The notes beneath the pieces were generated by a model. That model saw nothing but the letters and a program-made list of their open reading frames with translations, made no database searches and was not told the DNA's origin. From assembly GCA_017459865.1 (NCBI GenBank), contig JAFUCD010000024.1:1-64000 (forward strand): DNA of 64,000 nucleotides, read 5' to 3'. This DNA comes from Oscillospiraceae bacterium. GTDB lineage: Bacteria; Bacillota_A; Clostridia; Oscillospirales; Oscillospiraceae. The position numbers and the translations under genes were made by a program. Numbering within the stretch: position 1 is the first letter of the stretch; each line of letters begins with the position of its first letter. Below are positions 16,349 to 27,359 of this stretch, piece after piece.

Positions 16349-18073
16349 ATGAGCATGACAATTGAATTTTGGTTTTTGATCGGCGCTGCGCTGGTCTTCT
16401 GGATGCAGGCAGGGTTCGCGATGTGCGAGACCGGGTTTACCAGAGCGAAAAACGCCGGAAACATCATCATGAAAAACCTGATGGACTTTTGCATCGGCAC
16501 GGTGGTGTTCTCTCTGCTGGGCTACTCGCTGATGATGGGAGAGGACACCCTCTTCGGTCTCATCGGCAAGCCTAATCTGGATCTGTTCCTGCATTTTCGG
16601 GATTTCATCGCGAGCCCCGCGGACGGCGGCTTCACCGGGGCTTCCACATTCGTGTTCAACCTCGTGTTCTGCGCCACCACCGCCACCATCGTGTCCGGCG
16701 CGATGGCGGAGCGGACGAAGTTTTCCGCCTACTGCATCTATTCGGCGGTGATCTCGCTGCTGGTCTATCCCATCGAGGCGCACTGGATCTGGGGCGGCGG
16801 CTGGCTGGCGCGGCTGGGCTTTCATGATTTTGCCGGGTCGTGCGCCATCCACATGGTGGGCGGCATCGCGGCGCTCATCGGCGCGATCTTCCTCGGTCCG
16901 CGTATCGGCAAATACCGCACGGACAAAACCGGCAAGGTCACGAAGGTCAACGCCATCCAGGGACACTCGATCCCGCTGGCGGCGCTGGGCGTGTTCATCC
17001 TGTGGCTGGGCTGGTACGGTTTCAACGGCGCTGCGGCGACCACGCCCTCGGAGCTCGCCTCCATCTTTCTCACCACGACGATCGCGCCGTCCGTCGCGAC
17101 CTGCACGACCATGGCCTATACCTGGATCAAAAACAAGCGCCCCGACGTGTCCATGTGCCTGAACGCCGCGCTGGCGGGGCTCGTGGGCGTCACCGCGGGC
17201 TGCGATGCGCTGGACGCGCTTGGCGCCGCGATCGTGGGCGTCGTCTCCGGCATCCTGGTCGTGGTCGCGGTGGAAGCGCTGGATCTGAAGCTGCACGTCG
17301 ATGACCCTGTGGGCGCCGTGGGCGTGCACATGGCAAACGGCGTCTGGGGCACGCTGGCGGTGGGTCTGCTGGCAAATCCGGACGCGCCCGCCGGACTGAG
17401 CGGATTGTTTTATACCGGCTCTGCAAGGCTGTTGGGTCTGCAGGCGCTGGGCGTGGCGTCTGTCGGGCTGTGGACGACGGTTATGATGGTGATCTTTTAT
17501 TCCGCCATTCGGAAATTCCATGGTCTGCGCGCCTCCGCCGAGGAGGAGCTCAAGGGTCTGGACAGCAGCGAGCACGGTCTTCCGAGCGCCTATGCCGACT
17601 TCGTACCCGCCATGGAGGCGCTCTCCGGAGCGGGCCCCGTCGCTGTCGTCTCCGGTCAGACGCCGGTCGCGGAGGCGGTCCCGGTGCAGAAGGTGCCTTC
17701 CTTCGAGCCGGACGGACACAAGTTTACGAAGGTCGAGATCGTGTTCAAGGAATCCAAGCTCTATGCGCTCAAGGAGGCCATGAGTCAGCTCGGCATCACG
17801 GGCATGACGGTCAGCCATGTCATGGGCTACGGCATCCAGAGAGGCAAGCCGGAGTACTACCGCGGCGTCGAGGTGGAGACGAACCTGATGCCCAAGGTGC
17901 AGATGGACATCGTCGTAAGCGCGATCCCGGTGCGGGACGTCATCGAGACGGCAAAACGGGTGCTGTACACCGGACACATCGGCGACGGCAAGATCTTCGT
18001 CTACGATGTGGAGAACGTCGTCAAGGTCCGTACCGGGGAGGAAGGCTACGACGCTCTGCAAGATGTTGAATAA
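16349..18073 (+). CDS. amt: Ammonium transporter fused to a C-terminal PII (GlnK-like) domain
   Basis: A 574-residue fusion. Residues 1-420 are an Amt/AmtB ammonium channel with MCETGFTRAKNAGNIIMKN, the signature around HWIWGGGWLARLGFHDFAGS, HMVGG, and the pore histidine region VGVHMANGVWGTLAVG. After a linker, residues 455-565 form a PII domain (FTKVEIVFKESKLYALKEAMSQLGI to TGHIGDGKIFVYDVENVVKVRTG). In ordinary PII proteins the T-loop tyrosine (GAEY) is uridylylated; here the segment reads YRGVEVETNL, with Val at that position, so control by uridylylation is unlikely. A cis-acting gate that senses 2-oxoglutarate or ATP/ADP is inferred. It follows glnN by 25 bases with a GAAGGAG site. Confidence 0.93.
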   Translation: MSMTIEFWFLIGAALVFWMQAGFAMCETGFTRAKNAGNIIMKNLMDFCIGTVVFSLLGYSLMMGEDTLFGLIGKPNLDLFLHFRDFIASPADGGFTGASTFVFNLVFCATTATIVSGAMAERTKFSAYCIYSAVISLLVYPIEAHWIWGGGWLARLGFHDFAGSCAIHMVGGIAALIGAIFLGPRIGKYRTDKTGKVTKVNAIQGHSIPLAALGVFILWLGWYGFNGAAATTPSELASIFLTTTIAPSVATCTTMAYTWIKNKRPDVSMCLNAALAGLVGVTAGCDALDALGAAIVGVVSGILVVVAVEALDLKLHVDDPVGAVGVHMANGVWGTLAVGLLANPDAPAGLSGLFYTGSARLLGLQALGVASVGLWTTVMMVIFYSAIRKFHGLRASAEEELKGLDSSEHGLPSAYADFVPAMEALSGAGPVAVVSGQTPVAEAVPVQKVPSFEPDGHKFTKVEIVFKESKLYALKEAMSQLGITGMTVSHVMGYGIQRGKPEYYRGVEVETNLMPKVQMDIVVSAIPVRDVIETAKRVLYTGHIGDGKIFVYDVENVVKVRTGEEGYDALQDVE

Positions 18074-18121
18074 TTTGGAAATTTATGATATTATGATTTA
18101 ATGATTTAACGAGGTGTTATT

Positions 18122-19702
18122 ATGTGCGCCATCATGGGCTTTACCTCGCGGACGCTGGATGCCGACGAGATCAGAGAATATTTTGACCGCACCAAGTCCC
18201 GCGGGCCGGATATGACCCGCGTCGAGCAGGCGGGGAAGGGCATGCTGTGCTTCCATCGCCTTGCCATCATGGGACTGCATGAGGAGGGGATGCAGCCGTT
18301 TCATTTGGACGGCGACATGTGCGTCTGCAACGGCGAGCTGTATCTCTTCCGCCCGCTGAAGGCGGAGCTGGCGAAGGAGTATGACTTTGTCAGCGACTCC
18401 GACTGCGAGATCATCCTGCCGCTGTATCACAAATACGGGCTCGACATGTTTTCCATGCTGGACGCGGAATTCGCCATGATCCTGTACGACAGCAAAAAGG
18501 ACGACTTCATCGCCGCGCGGGACCCCATCGGCATCCGCCCGCTGTTTTACGGCTATCTCGCGGACGGCGCGATCGTGTTTGCGAGCGAGGCGAAAAACCT
18601 CGTCGGTCTCTGCGCGGAGATCCGGCCCTTCCCGCCGGGGCACTACTACGCGGACGGGAAGTTCACCCGCTACGCGGATCTGACCACCGTGACAGAGTAC
18701 GTCGACGGCGATCTGGACGAGATCTGCGCGAACATCCGCGAAAAGCTCATCCTCGGCGTGGATAAGCGTCTGGACGCGGACGCGCCGCTGGGCTTCCTGC
18801 TTTCCGGCGGGCTGGACTCCAGTCTTGTGTGCGCCATCTCGGCGCGACTGCTGGGCAGGCATGTGCGCACCTTCGCCATCGGCATGGACACCGACGCCAT
18901 CGATCTGAAATACGCCCGCATGGTCGCCGATTACATCGGCGCGGAGCACACCGAGGTCTATATGACCCGGCAGCAGGTGCTCGACGCGCTGGAGGAGGTC
19001 GTCGCCATGCTGGGCACCTACGACATCACGACGATCCGCGCCAGCATGGGCATGTACCTCTGCTGCAAGGCGATCCACGAGCGGACCGACATCCGCGTGC
19101 TCATGACCGGGGAGATCAGCGATGAGCTGTTCGGCTATAAATACACGGACTTCGCCCCCTCGCCGGAGGAGTTTCAGCGCGAGGCGAAAAAGCGTGTGGA
19201 TGAGCTTTATATGTATGACGTCCTGCGCGCCGACCGCTGCATCTCCGTAAACTCCCTGGAGGCGCGCGTCCCCTTCGGGGATCTGGAGTTTGTGAAGTAC
19301 GTCATGTCCATCGACCCGAAGCGGAAGATGAACACCTACGACATGGGAAAATACCTCCTGCGCCGCGCGTTCGAGAAGGACGCGCTTCTGCCCGAGACCA
19401 TCCTCTGGCGGCAGAAGGCGGCCTTTTCCGACGCGGTGGGGCACTCCATGGTGGACGATCTCAAGGCCTATGCCGAGGAGCGATACACCGACGCGGAGTT
19501 TGAACAGAAGCGACAGCAATACGATTTTGCGCAGCCGTTTACGAAGGAGAGCCTGCTGTACCGCGAGCTGTTCGAGAAATACTATCCCGGACAGGCGCGG
19601 ATGGTAAAGGACTTCTGGATGCCGAACAAGGCGTGGGCGGGCTGCGATGTGAACGATCCCTCCGCGCGCGTGCTGGCAAACTACGGCGCGAGCGGAGAAT
19701 AA
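18122..19702 (+). CDS. asnB: Asparagine synthetase B (glutamine-hydrolysing)
   Basis: A 526-residue enzyme converting aspartate to asparagine using ATP and glutamine. The cysteine nucleophile follows the initiator Met (MCAIMGF). The glutaminase domain covers about residues 1-185 with FHRLAIMG, CNGELYLF and RDPIGIRPLFYG. The synthetase domain has the PP-loop LLSGGLDSSLVCA, GMDTDAIDLKYA, TGEISDELFGYKYTDFAP and RVPFGDLEFVKYVM. It is slightly shorter than E. coli AsnB (554). It lies in the glutamine island 48 bases after amt-PII, in an AT-rich spacer, with CGAGGTG as a weak ribosome site. Confidence 0.94.
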   Translation: MCAIMGFTSRTLDADEIREYFDRTKSRGPDMTRVEQAGKGMLCFHRLAIMGLHEEGMQPFHLDGDMCVCNGELYLFRPLKAELAKEYDFVSDSDCEIILPLYHKYGLDMFSMLDAEFAMILYDSKKDDFIAARDPIGIRPLFYGYLADGAIVFASEAKNLVGLCAEIRPFPPGHYYADGKFTRYADLTTVTEYVDGDLDEICANIREKLILGVDKRLDADAPLGFLLSGGLDSSLVCAISARLLGRHVRTFAIGMDTDAIDLKYARMVADYIGAEHTEVYMTRQQVLDALEEVVAMLGTYDITTIRASMGMYLCCKAIHERTDIRVLMTGEISDELFGYKYTDFAPSPEEFQREAKKRVDELYMYDVLRADRCISVNSLEARVPFGDLEFVKYVMSIDPKRKMNTYDMGKYLLRRAFEKDALLPETILWRQKAAFSDAVGHSMVDDLKAYAEERYTDAEFEQKRQQYDFAQPFTKESLLYRELFEKYYPGQARMVKDFWMPNKAWAGCDVNDPSARVLANYGASGE

Positions 19703-19720
19703 ACGACGGGGGAGAGAAAG

Positions 19721-21334
19721 ATGACAAAATACATATTCGTGACCGGCGGCGTGGTCTCCGGTCTGGGCAAGGGCATCACGGCGGCGTCGCTCGGGCGGCT
19801 GCTCAAGGCGCGGGGCCTGAAGGTCGCCGCGCAGAAGCTTGACCCCTACATCAACGTCGACCCCGGAACCATGAGTCCGTATCAGCACGGCGAGGTCTAC
19901 GTCACCGAGGACGGCGCGGAGACCGATCTCGACCTCGGGCACTACGAGCGGTTCATCGACGAGGACCTGAACCGGTTTTCCAATCTCACCACCGGCAAGG
20001 TCTACTGGAACGTGCTGAACAAGGAGCGCCGGGGCGAATACCTCGGCAGCACGGTGCAGATCATCCCGCACATCACAAACGAGATCAAGGATTTCATCTA
20101 CAGCGTGGGGCGGCACTCCGACGCGGATGTGGTCATCACCGAGGTGGGCGGCACGATCGGCGACATCGAGGGGCAGCCGTTCCTGGAGGCGATCCGGCAG
20201 GTCGGACTGGAGCAGGGAAAGGAGAACACCCTGTATATCCACGTCACGCTGGTGCCGTATCTCCGCGGCAGCAACGAGCACAAAACGAAGCCCACGCAGC
20301 ACTCCGTCAAGGAGCTGCAGGGCATGGGCATCCACCCGGACATCATCGTGCTCCGCTCCGATGAGCCGATCGCGGACGAGGCGATCTTTCAGAAGGTCGC
20401 CATGTTCTGCAATGTGCCGCCGGAGCATGTAATCGAAAACCGTACGCTGGACACGCTTTACGCGTGTCCCTTGATGCTGGAGGAGCAGGACTTCTCCGGC
20501 ATCGTCTGCCGTCGGCTGGGCTTCAGCACGCCCGCGCCGGAGCTGACCGAGTGGCGTGAGATGGTGGCGTCCGTGTACCGCCTGCACCGCAAGGTGACGA
20601 TCGCGCTGGTCGGTAAATACGTGCAGCTCCACGACGCGTATCTCTCCGTCATGGAGGCGCTGCGCCACGCGGGCTTCGCCCTGGGCGCGGAGATCGACAT
20701 CCGCTGGCTGGACTCCGAGCAGGTCAGACCCGAGACCTGCGCGGCGCTGTTTGCGGATGTAGACGGCATCCTCGTGCCCGGCGGCTTCGGCGGACGCGGC
20801 GTCGAGGGCAAGATCCTCGCGGCGCAGTTTGCCCGGGAAAACCGGATCCCGTATCTGGGGCTGTGCCTCGGCATGCAGATCGCCGTCATCGAGTTTGCGC
20901 GCCACGTCGCGGGACTGACCGGCGCAAACTCCCGGGAGTTTGACGAGCACGCCCCGCACCGGGTCATCGACTTCATGCCCGGCCAGAACGATGAGATCGA
21001 CAAGGGCGGCACGCTGCGCCTCGGCGCTTACCCCTGCGCGGTGCTGCCCGGCACGCTGCTGGAGCGCTGCTACGGTGCCGCGCTCATTTCCGAGCGGCAC
21101 CGGCACCGCTATGAATTCAACAACGATTATCGGGATGCGCTGACGCGCGCGGGTCTCGTCCTCAGCGGGACCTCGCCGGACGGGCGTCTGGTGGAGACGG
21201 TGGAGCTGAGAGACCATCCGTTTTTCATCGGCGTGCAGTATCACCCCGAATTTAAAAGCCGCCCGAACAAGCCGCACCCGCTGTTCACGGGTCTGATCCG
21301 GGCGGCGCTGGAGAAAGGAAATGACAGCGTATGA
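19721..21334 (+). CDS. pyrG: CTP synthase
   Basis: A 537-residue enzyme making CTP from UTP with ATP and glutamine. The amidoligase domain starts [19 protein letters not shown] and includes [21 protein letters not shown] and GGTIGDIEG. The class I glutaminase domain has [10 protein letters not shown], the nucleophile in [13 protein letters not shown], and the closing [17 protein letters not shown] precedes the ATG. Its stop overlaps the gltB start (ATGA). pyrG is usually not next to nitrogen genes; here it is inserted between asnB and gltB, consistent with co-control of several glutamine consumers. Confidence 0.96.
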   Translation: MTKYIFVTGGVVSGLGKGITAASLGRLLKARGLKVAAQKLDPYINVDPGTMSPYQHGEVYVTEDGAETDLDLGHYERFIDEDLNRFSNLTTGKVYWNVLNKERRGEYLGSTVQIIPHITNEIKDFIYSVGRHSDADVVITEVGGTIGDIEGQPFLEAIRQVGLEQGKENTLYIHVTLVPYLRGSNEHKTKPTQHSVKELQGMGIHPDIIVLRSDEPIADEAIFQKVAMFCNVPPEHVIENRTLDTLYACPLMLEEQDFSGIVCRRLGFSTPAPELTEWREMVASVYRLHRKVTIALVGKYVQLHDAYLSVMEALRHAGFALGAEIDIRWLDSEQVRPETCAALFADVDGILVPGGFGGRGVEGKILAAQFARENRIPYLGLCLGMQIAVIEFARHVAGLTGANSREFDEHAPHRVIDFMPGQNDEIDKGGTLRLGAYPCAVLPGTLLERCYGAALISERHRHRYEFNNDYRDALTRAGLVLSGTSPDGRLVETVELRDHPFFIGVQYHPEFKSRPNKPHPLFTGLIRAALEKGNDSV

Positions 21335-24300
21335 CAAACGAACAATGGCTGCGATACGGAACCGTCACCGAGCGTGACGCCTGCGGTATCGGCGCCGTGG
21401 TGGACATTCAGGGACGGCAGACCCGCCGGACCGTGGACGACGCGCTGAAGATCGTGGAAAAACTGGAGCACCGCGCCGGCAAGGACGCGCTGGGACAGAC
21501 GGGCGACGGCGTGGGCATCCTCGTGCAGGTGTGCGACGGCTTTTTCCGCGCCGCCGCCGAAGCGGAGCTCGGCGTCGCGCTGCCGCCCGCCGGGGACTAC
21601 GCCGTGGGTATGTTTTTCTTTCCGCAGGAGACGCTCGCCCGCCGTCAGGCGCAGAAAATGCTGGAGGTCATTTTGCGCAAGGAGCGTCTGCCGTTTCTCG
21701 GCTGGCGCGAGGTGCCGACCTGTCCGGAGATCCTGGGGCAGACGGCGCTTGACTGCATGCCGTATATCCTGCAGTGCTTCGTCGGCCGCCCGGCGGACAC
21801 GCCGCAGGGGCTGCCGTTCGAGCGGCGGCTGTACATGGCGCGGCGTGAGTTTGAGCAGTCGAACGACAACACCTATGTCGTGAGCCTCTCCAGCCGGACG
21901 GTGGTCTACAAGGGCATGTTCCTCGTCGGGCAGCTGCGCGGGTTCTACCGCGATCTGCAGAGCGAGGAATACGTCTCCGCCATCGCCATGGTGCACTCGC
22001 GCTTTTCCACGAACACCACGCCGAGCTGGGAGCGGGCGCACCCGAACCGCTTCATTCTGCACAACGGCGAGATCAACACCATCCGCGGCAACGTCGACCG
22101 TATGCTCGCCCGCGAGGAGACCATGTCGTCCGAGGTCATGCGCGAGAACATGGACCGCATCTTCCCGGTGGTGAGTGCCTCGGGCTCTGACTCCGCAATG
22201 CTGGACAACACGCTCGAGTTTCTCGTCATGAACGGCATCCGTCTGCCGCTGGCCATGATGCTCTGCATCCCCGAGCCGTGGAAAAACGACAAGGCCATGA
22301 GCCAGAGAAAGCGCGATCTCTATCGCTATTACGCCACGATGATGGAGCCGTGGGACGGGCCCGCGTCGATCCTGTTTTCCGATGGCGAGCTGGTCGGCGC
22401 GGTGCTCGACCGCAACGGTCTGCGCCCCAGCCGGTATTATCTCATGGACGACGACCGACTGATTCTCTCCTCGGAGGTCGGCGTGCTCGATCTCGATGAG
22501 GCGCACATCGTCCGCAAGGACCGTCTGCGCCCGGGCAAGATGCTGCTCATCGACACCAGACGGCACAAGCTCCTGCAGGACGATGAGATCAAGGAGTGGT
22601 ATGCCTCACGGGAGCCCTACGGGGAGTGGCTGGACCAGAATCTCGTGCAGCTGCGCGACCTGCCCGTTCCGAACGCGCAGTCGCCGTCCCACACGCAGGA
22701 GATGCGCGACAAGCTTTACCGCGCCTTCGGCTATACGCATGAGCAGGTGAAGGACACCATTCTCCCCATGGCGCGCACCGGGCAGGAGCCCACGGCGTCC
22801 ATGGGCTCAGACGTGCCGCTGGCGGTGCTCTCCAGGCGGTATCCACCGCTGTTTGATTATTTCAAGCAGCAGTTCGCGCAGGTGACGAACCCGCCCATCG
22901 ACGCCATCCGCGAGGAGTGCGTCACGGACACCACGGTCTATGTCGGGCGCGACGGCAATTTGCTGCAGGAGCGCGCGGAAAACTGCCGCGTCCTGCAGAT
23001 CAACAATCCCATCCTGACGCGGATGGATCTGATGAAGATCCAGGCGATGCAGCGCGAGGGCTTCCATGTGGAGACGATCTCGCTCCTGTATTATAAAAAC
23101 ACGCCGCTGGAGCGCGCGGTGGAGCGGCTTTTCATCGCGTGCGACAAGGCTTATAAGCAGGGGGCGAACATCGTCATCCTCTCCGACCGCGGCGTGGACG
23201 AAAACCATGTCGCGATCCCGTCGTTTCTCGCCGTTTCCGCGCTGGAGCAATATCTCATCCGCACGAAAAAGCGCACCTCCGTCTCCATCATCCTCGAGAG
23301 CGCGGAGCCGCGGGAGGTGCACCACTTCGCGCTCCTGCTCGGCTACGGCGCGGGCGCGGTCTGCCCGTATCTGGCGCACGAGTGTATCGAGGAGTGCGTG
23401 GAGCTGGGGTTGCTGGACAAGGACGCGCACACCGCCATCGACGATTACAACAGCGCGGTCCTGCACGGCATTGTGAAGATCGCCTCCAAAATGGGCGTCT
23501 CCACGCTCCAGTCGTATCAGTCGGCGCAGATATTCGAGGCGGTGGGCATCCGGCAGGACGTCATCGACCGATACTTTACCCACACCGTCTGCCGCGTCGG
23601 CGGCATCGGGCTGGAGGAGGTCGGCGCCGCGGCGGAGTATCACCACAGCCACGCTTTCGACCCGCTGGGCTTCGGCGTGGACACCAGACTCGATACCGTG
23701 GGCTTCCACAAGCTGCGCGAGGGCGCGCGCAGCGAGCGGCACCTGTTCGACGCGCGCACGATCGTGACGCTGCAGGAGGCGGTGCGCTCCGGCGATTACG
23801 AAAAATACCTTTCCTATTCCAAGCGCATCAACGAAGAGCTCGCGCCGCAGAACCTGCGCGGGCTGCTGGACTTCAACTATCCCGCCGACGGCGGCATCCC
23901 GCTTGAAGAGGTGGAGAGCGCCGAGCGCATCGTGCGCCGCTTCAAGACCGGCGCGATGTCCTACGGCTCCATCTCGCAGGAGGCGCACGAGTGCCTCGCC
24001 GTCGCGATGAACCGGCTGGGCGGGAAGTCCAACTCCGGCGAGGGCGGCGAGACGCCCGAGCGGCTCGGCACGGAGAAGAACAGCGCCATCAAGCAGGTGG
24101 CGTCCGGACGCTTCGGCGTCACGAGCGCGTATCTCTGCTCGGCGCGGGAGATCCAGATCAAAATGGCGCAGGGCGCAAAGCCCGGCGAGGGCGGACACCT
24201 GCCCGGGAAAAAGGTCTATCCCTGGATCGCGAAAACGCGCTATTCCACGCCCGGCGTGAGTCTCATCAGCCCGCCGCCGCACCATGATATCTATTCGATC

Positions 24301-25863
24301 GAGGATCTGGCGCAGCTCATCTATGACCTGAAAAACGCCAACCGCGACGCGCGCATCTCCGTCAAGCTCGTCTCCGAGGCGGGCGTCGGCACGATCGCCT
24401 CCGGCGTCGCGAAGGCGGGGGCGCAGGTGGTGCTGATCTCCGGCTACAACGGCGGCACGGGCGCCGCGCCCCGCAGCTCCATCCACAACGCGGGACTGCC
24501 GTGGGAGCTGGGGCTCGTCGAGGCGCACCGCACGCTGATCGAAAACGGGCTGCGCCGCCGCGTCATTCTGGAGACCGACGGCAAGCTGCTCACCGGGCGG
24601 GACGTCGCCATCGCGGCGATCCTCGGCGCGGAGGAATTCGGCTTTGCCACCGCACCGCTCATTTCGATGGGCTGTGTGATGATGCGCGTCTGCAATCTCG
24701 ACACCTGTCCTGTGGGCGTCGCGACCCAGAACCCGGAGCTGCGCTGCCGGTTCCGCGGAAAGCCGGAGTATGTCATGAACTTCATGCTGTTCGTCGCCGA
24801 GGAGCTGCGCGGGATCATGGCGCGGCTCGGCGTGCGCACGGTGGAGGAGCTCGTCGGCAGACAGAGTCTGCTCAAGCGCCGCGAGGACGTGACGGACGCG
24901 CGTCTGGACAAGCTGACGTTGACGACGCTCCTTGAGCACAACGAGGATCTGCCTGTCCATTTCGAGCCCGAGAGCGTGTATGATTTTGCTCTGGAAAAGA
25001 CCGCCGACCTGCGCGTGCTGCTGCCCGCGTTCCAAAAGACGCTCAAGAGCGGCAAGCCGCGGACGGTGCGCGTGTCGGTCTCGAGCGTGGACCGGACCTT
25101 CGGCACGATCCTCGGCAGCGAGATCACAAAGCAATGCGGCACGCGCCTGCCGGACGACACCGTGACCGTGGAGGCGCGCGGCGGCGGCGGACAGTCCTTC
25201 GGCGCGTTCATCCCCAAGGGCATGGCGATCCGGCTTGCCGGCGACAGCAACGATTACTTCGGCAAGGGGCTCTCCGGCGGCAAGCTGGTGGTGCGCCCAC
25301 CGGAGGACAGCGTCCTGAACCCCGGCGAGAACATCATCGTCGGCAACGTCGCGCTCTACGGCGCGACGAGCGGCGAGGCGTATATCAACGGCATGGCGGG
25401 CGAGCGCTTCTGCGTGCGCAACTCCGGCGCGATCGCCGTCGTCGAGGGCGTGGGCGACCACGGCTGCGAATACATGACGGGCGGACGTGTCGTCGTGCTG
25501 GGACCCACAGGCAAAAACTTCGCCGCGGGCATGTCCGGCGGCGTGGCGTATGTGCTCGATGAGCGCCACAGGCTGTATCTGCATCTGAACAAGGAGCTTG
25601 TGACCATGAGCGCCGTGACCACGAAGTATGACGCGGCGGAGCTGCGGTCCCTGATCGAGCGGCATGTGGCGGAGACCGGCTCGCTGCGCGGCAAAACGAT
25701 CCTGGAAAACTGGGCCGAGACGCTGCCGCTGTTCAAAAAGATCCTGCCGAACGATTACAGCCGGATGCTCACGGCGATCGGCAGACTGGAGGAAAAGGGC
25801 GTGCCGCGCGCACAGGCGGAGCTCGACGCCTTCAACGAGGTGCAGAGAGGGGAGGTCTCGTAA
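21331..25863 (+). CDS. gltB: Glutamate synthase, large (alpha) subunit
   Basis: A 1510-residue enzyme transferring the glutamine amide to 2-oxoglutarate. The class II glutaminase domain starts near the N-terminus with the nucleophile in [11 protein letters not shown], so about 17 residues precede the mature cysteine, typical of the propeptide. The central and FMN domains include [53 protein letters not shown] and [14 protein letters not shown]. The 3Fe-4S cysteines are in [20 protein letters not shown]. The C-terminal GXGXG beta-helix is seen in [16 protein letters not shown] and [11 protein letters not shown] segments. Coupled to pyrG at the start and to gltD four bases after its stop. Confidence 0.97.
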   Translation: MTNEQWLRYGTVTERDACGIGAVVDIQGRQTRRTVDDALKIVEKLEHRAGKDALGQTGDGVGILVQVCDGFFRAAAEAELGVALPPAGDYAVGMFFFPQETLARRQAQKMLEVILRKERLPFLGWREVPTCPEILGQTALDCMPYILQCFVGRPADTPQGLPFERRLYMARREFEQSNDNTYVVSLSSRTVVYKGMFLVGQLRGFYRDLQSEEYVSAIAMVHSRFSTNTTPSWERAHPNRFILHNGEINTIRGNVDRMLAREETMSSEVMRENMDRIFPVVSASGSDSAMLDNTLEFLVMNGIRLPLAMMLCIPEPWKNDKAMSQRKRDLYRYYATMMEPWDGPASILFSDGELVGAVLDRNGLRPSRYYLMDDDRLILSSEVGVLDLDEAHIVRKDRLRPGKMLLIDTRRHKLLQDDEIKEWYASREPYGEWLDQNLVQLRDLPVPNAQSPSHTQEMRDKLYRAFGYTHEQVKDTILPMARTGQEPTASMGSDVPLAVLSRRYPPLFDYFKQQFAQVTNPPIDAIREECVTDTTVYVGRDGNLLQERAENCRVLQINNPILTRMDLMKIQAMQREGFHVETISLLYYKNTPLERAVERLFIACDKAYKQGANIVILSDRGVDENHVAIPSFLAVSALEQYLIRTKKRTSVSIILESAEPREVHHFALLLGYGAGAVCPYLAHECIEECVELGLLDKDAHTAIDDYNSAVLHGIVKIASKMGVSTLQSYQSAQIFEAVGIRQDVIDRYFTHTVCRVGGIGLEEVGAAAEYHHSHAFDPLGFGVDTRLDTVGFHKLREGARSERHLFDARTIVTLQEAVRSGDYEKYLSYSKRINEELAPQNLRGLLDFNYPADGGIPLEEVESAERIVRRFKTGAMSYGSISQEAHECLAVAMNRLGGKSNSGEGGETPERLGTEKNSAIKQVASGRFGVTSAYLCSAREIQIKMAQGAKPGEGGHLPGKKVYPWIAKTRYSTPGVSLISPPPHHDIYSIEDLAQLIYDLKNANRDARISVKLVSEAGVGTIASGVAKAGAQVVLISGYNGGTGAAPRSSIHNAGLPWELGLVEAHRTLIENGLRRRVILETDGKLLTGRDVAIAAILGAEEFGFATAPLISMGCVMMRVCNLDTCPVGVATQNPELRCRFRGKPEYVMNFMLFVAEELRGIMARLGVRTVEELVGRQSLLKRREDVTDARLDKLTLTTLLEHNEDLPVHFEPESVYDFALEKTADLRVLLPAFQKTLKSGKPRTVRVSVSSVDRTFGTILGSEITKQCGTRLPDDTVTVEARGGGGQSFGAFIPKGMAIRLAGDSNDYFGKGLSGGKLVVRPPEDSVLNPGENIIVGNVALYGATSGEAYINGMAGERFCVRNSGAIAVVEGVGDHGCEYMTGGRVVVLGPTGKNFAAGMSGGVAYVLDERHRLYLHLNKELVTMSAVTTKYDAAELRSLIERHVAETGSLRGKTILENWAETLPLFKKILPNDYSRMLTAIGRLEEKGVPRAQAELDAFNEVQRGEVS

Positions 25864-25866
25864 GCC

Positions 25867-27255
25867 ATGGGAAAATCAACCGGATTTATGGAATATACGC
25901 GCGCGGCGCGTCCCTGCGAGCCGCCGCAGACGAGACTGTCCGGCTGTGCGGAGTTTCGAGGCGCGCTGAGCGACCAAAAGCGGCGCGAGCAGGCCGCGCG
26001 GTGCATGAACTGCGGCGTGCCGTTCTGTCAGTCGGAGTACGGCTGCCCGCTCAATAACCTCGTTCCGGAGTGGAACGACGAGCTTTTCGCGGGCAACATG
26101 GGCCACGCGCTGTCGCGTCTGCTGAAGACCAACAACTTCCCGGAGTTCACCGGACGTGTCTGCCCCGCGCTGTGCGAGAACGCGTGCCTGTGCGGTCTGG
26201 ACGGCGAGGCCGTGACGATTCGTGACAACGAGCTTGCCATCATCGAGGACGCCTGGGCGTCGGGACGGATGCAGAGCGCGCCGCCCGCTGTCCGCACCGG
26301 CAAGCGCATCGCCGTGGTCGGCTCCGGTCCCGCCGGACTCGCGGCGGCGGACCAGCTCAATCGCCGCGGTCACTCCGTCACGGTCTATGAGCGGGATGAC
26401 CGCCCGGGCGGACTGCTGATGTACGGCATCCCAAACATGAAGCTGGATAAGCGCGTCGTCTCCCGCCGGATCGAAAAGATGACTGCGGAGGGCATCGAAT
26501 TCATCTGCGGCACGGAGATCGGCAGCGACATCCCGGGCGAGCGGCTCCGGGCGGAATACGACGCCGTGATCCTCTGCTGCGGTGCGCGCCGGCCGCGTCC
26601 GCTGGGGGTGGATAACGCGGATATGCCCGGTGTGCTTCCGGCGGTGGCGTATCTCACCGCGTCCACCAAGGCTGTGCTTGCCGGAGGTGAGAGCGACATA
26701 AGCGCAAAGGGCAAGGACGTTATCGTCGTCGGCAACGGCGACACCGCCACAGACTGCGTCGCCACGGCGCTGCGGCAGGGGGCTGCCTCGGTCCGCCAGC
26801 TCGTGCGAAAGCCCAGACCCGCCGCCGCGCCGCGCGTGTGGCCTTACCGACCCACCGGGGAAAAGGTGGACTATGGGCAGGAGGAGGCCGCCGCCGTCTT
26901 CGGCAGCGACCCGAGACTCTATCAGACCACGGTGCGGGAGCTGCTCGCGGATGAAAAAGGCGCGCTGCGCGCCGTGATCGTGAAAACAGGGGAGACCGAA
27001 CAGGAGCTTCCCGCGCAGCTGCTTCTGCTCGCGACCGGCTTTTCCGGCGCCGAGCCGTCGGTGGCCTCCGCCTTTGGCCTCACGCTCAGCGAGCGCGGCA
27101 GACTCGGCGACGACGCCTTCCGCACGGAGGACGAAAAGATCTTCGCCTGCGGCGATGTGCATCGCGGTGCCTCGCTGGTGGTCTGGGCCATCGCGGAGGG
27201 ACGCGCCTGCGCCCGCAGCGTTGACGTGTTCCTCGAGGGCTATACCTATCTCTGA
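25867..27255 (+). CDS. gltD: Glutamate synthase, small (beta) subunit
   Basis: A 462-residue FAD- and NAD(P)H-binding, Fe-S subunit feeding electrons to GltB. N-terminal cysteine clusters (CMNCGVPFCQSEYGCPLNN and CPALCENACLCG) bind 4Fe-4S. The FAD Rossmann motif is VVGSGPAGLAAADQL near residue 148, and the NAD(P) site is VVGNGDTATDCVATAL near residue 285. It closes with the FACGDVHRGASLVVWAIAEGR motif. It begins directly after gltB and is the last gene of the rightward nitrogen run. No strong terminator is seen before the next promoter at 27281. Confidence 0.96.
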   Translation: MGKSTGFMEYTRAARPCEPPQTRLSGCAEFRGALSDQKRREQAARCMNCGVPFCQSEYGCPLNNLVPEWNDELFAGNMGHALSRLLKTNNFPEFTGRVCPALCENACLCGLDGEAVTIRDNELAIIEDAWASGRMQSAPPAVRTGKRIAVVGSGPAGLAAADQLNRRGHSVTVYERDDRPGGLLMYGIPNMKLDKRVVSRRIEKMTAEGIEFICGTEIGSDIPGERLRAEYDAVILCCGARRPRPLGVDNADMPGVLPAVAYLTASTKAVLAGGESDISAKGKDVIVVGNGDTATDCVATALRQGAASVRQLVRKPRPAAAPRVWPYRPTGEKVDYGQEEAAAVFGSDPRLYQTTVRELLADEKGALRAVIVKTGETEQELPAQLLLLATGFSGAEPSVASAFGLTLSERGRLGDDAFRTEDEKIFACGDVHRGASLVVWAIAEGRACARSVDVFLEGYTYL

Positions 27256-27280
27256 TCCCCTTCCCGCTGACCGGTCACAG

Positions 27281-27309
27281 TTGACGCGAGACAAATTTTC
27301 GGATATATT
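27281..27309 (+). promoter_or_regulatory. Promoter of the KAP NTPase gene
   Basis: TTGACG (27281-27286) and TATATT (27304-27309) are spaced by 17 bases, 50 bases before the ATG at 27360. This suggests the KAP gene is transcribed independently of gltBD. Confidence 0.65.
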
Positions 27310-27359
27310 GAAGTGTAGATTCGAAGTCTCGTTTTACCGGGACGCAGGGGGGAAGCGGT

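Noticed and set aside
18098..21337. A 1079-codon open frame on the minus strand across asnB and pyrG
   Set aside because: It lies opposite two well-supported enzymes. The translation is Arg/His/Val-rich with no motifs, as expected for antisense frames in GC-rich DNA.
22807..25665. A 952-codon open frame on the minus strand across gltB
   Set aside because: It is antisense to conserved glutamate synthase motifs and shows the same composition bias as other shadow frames.
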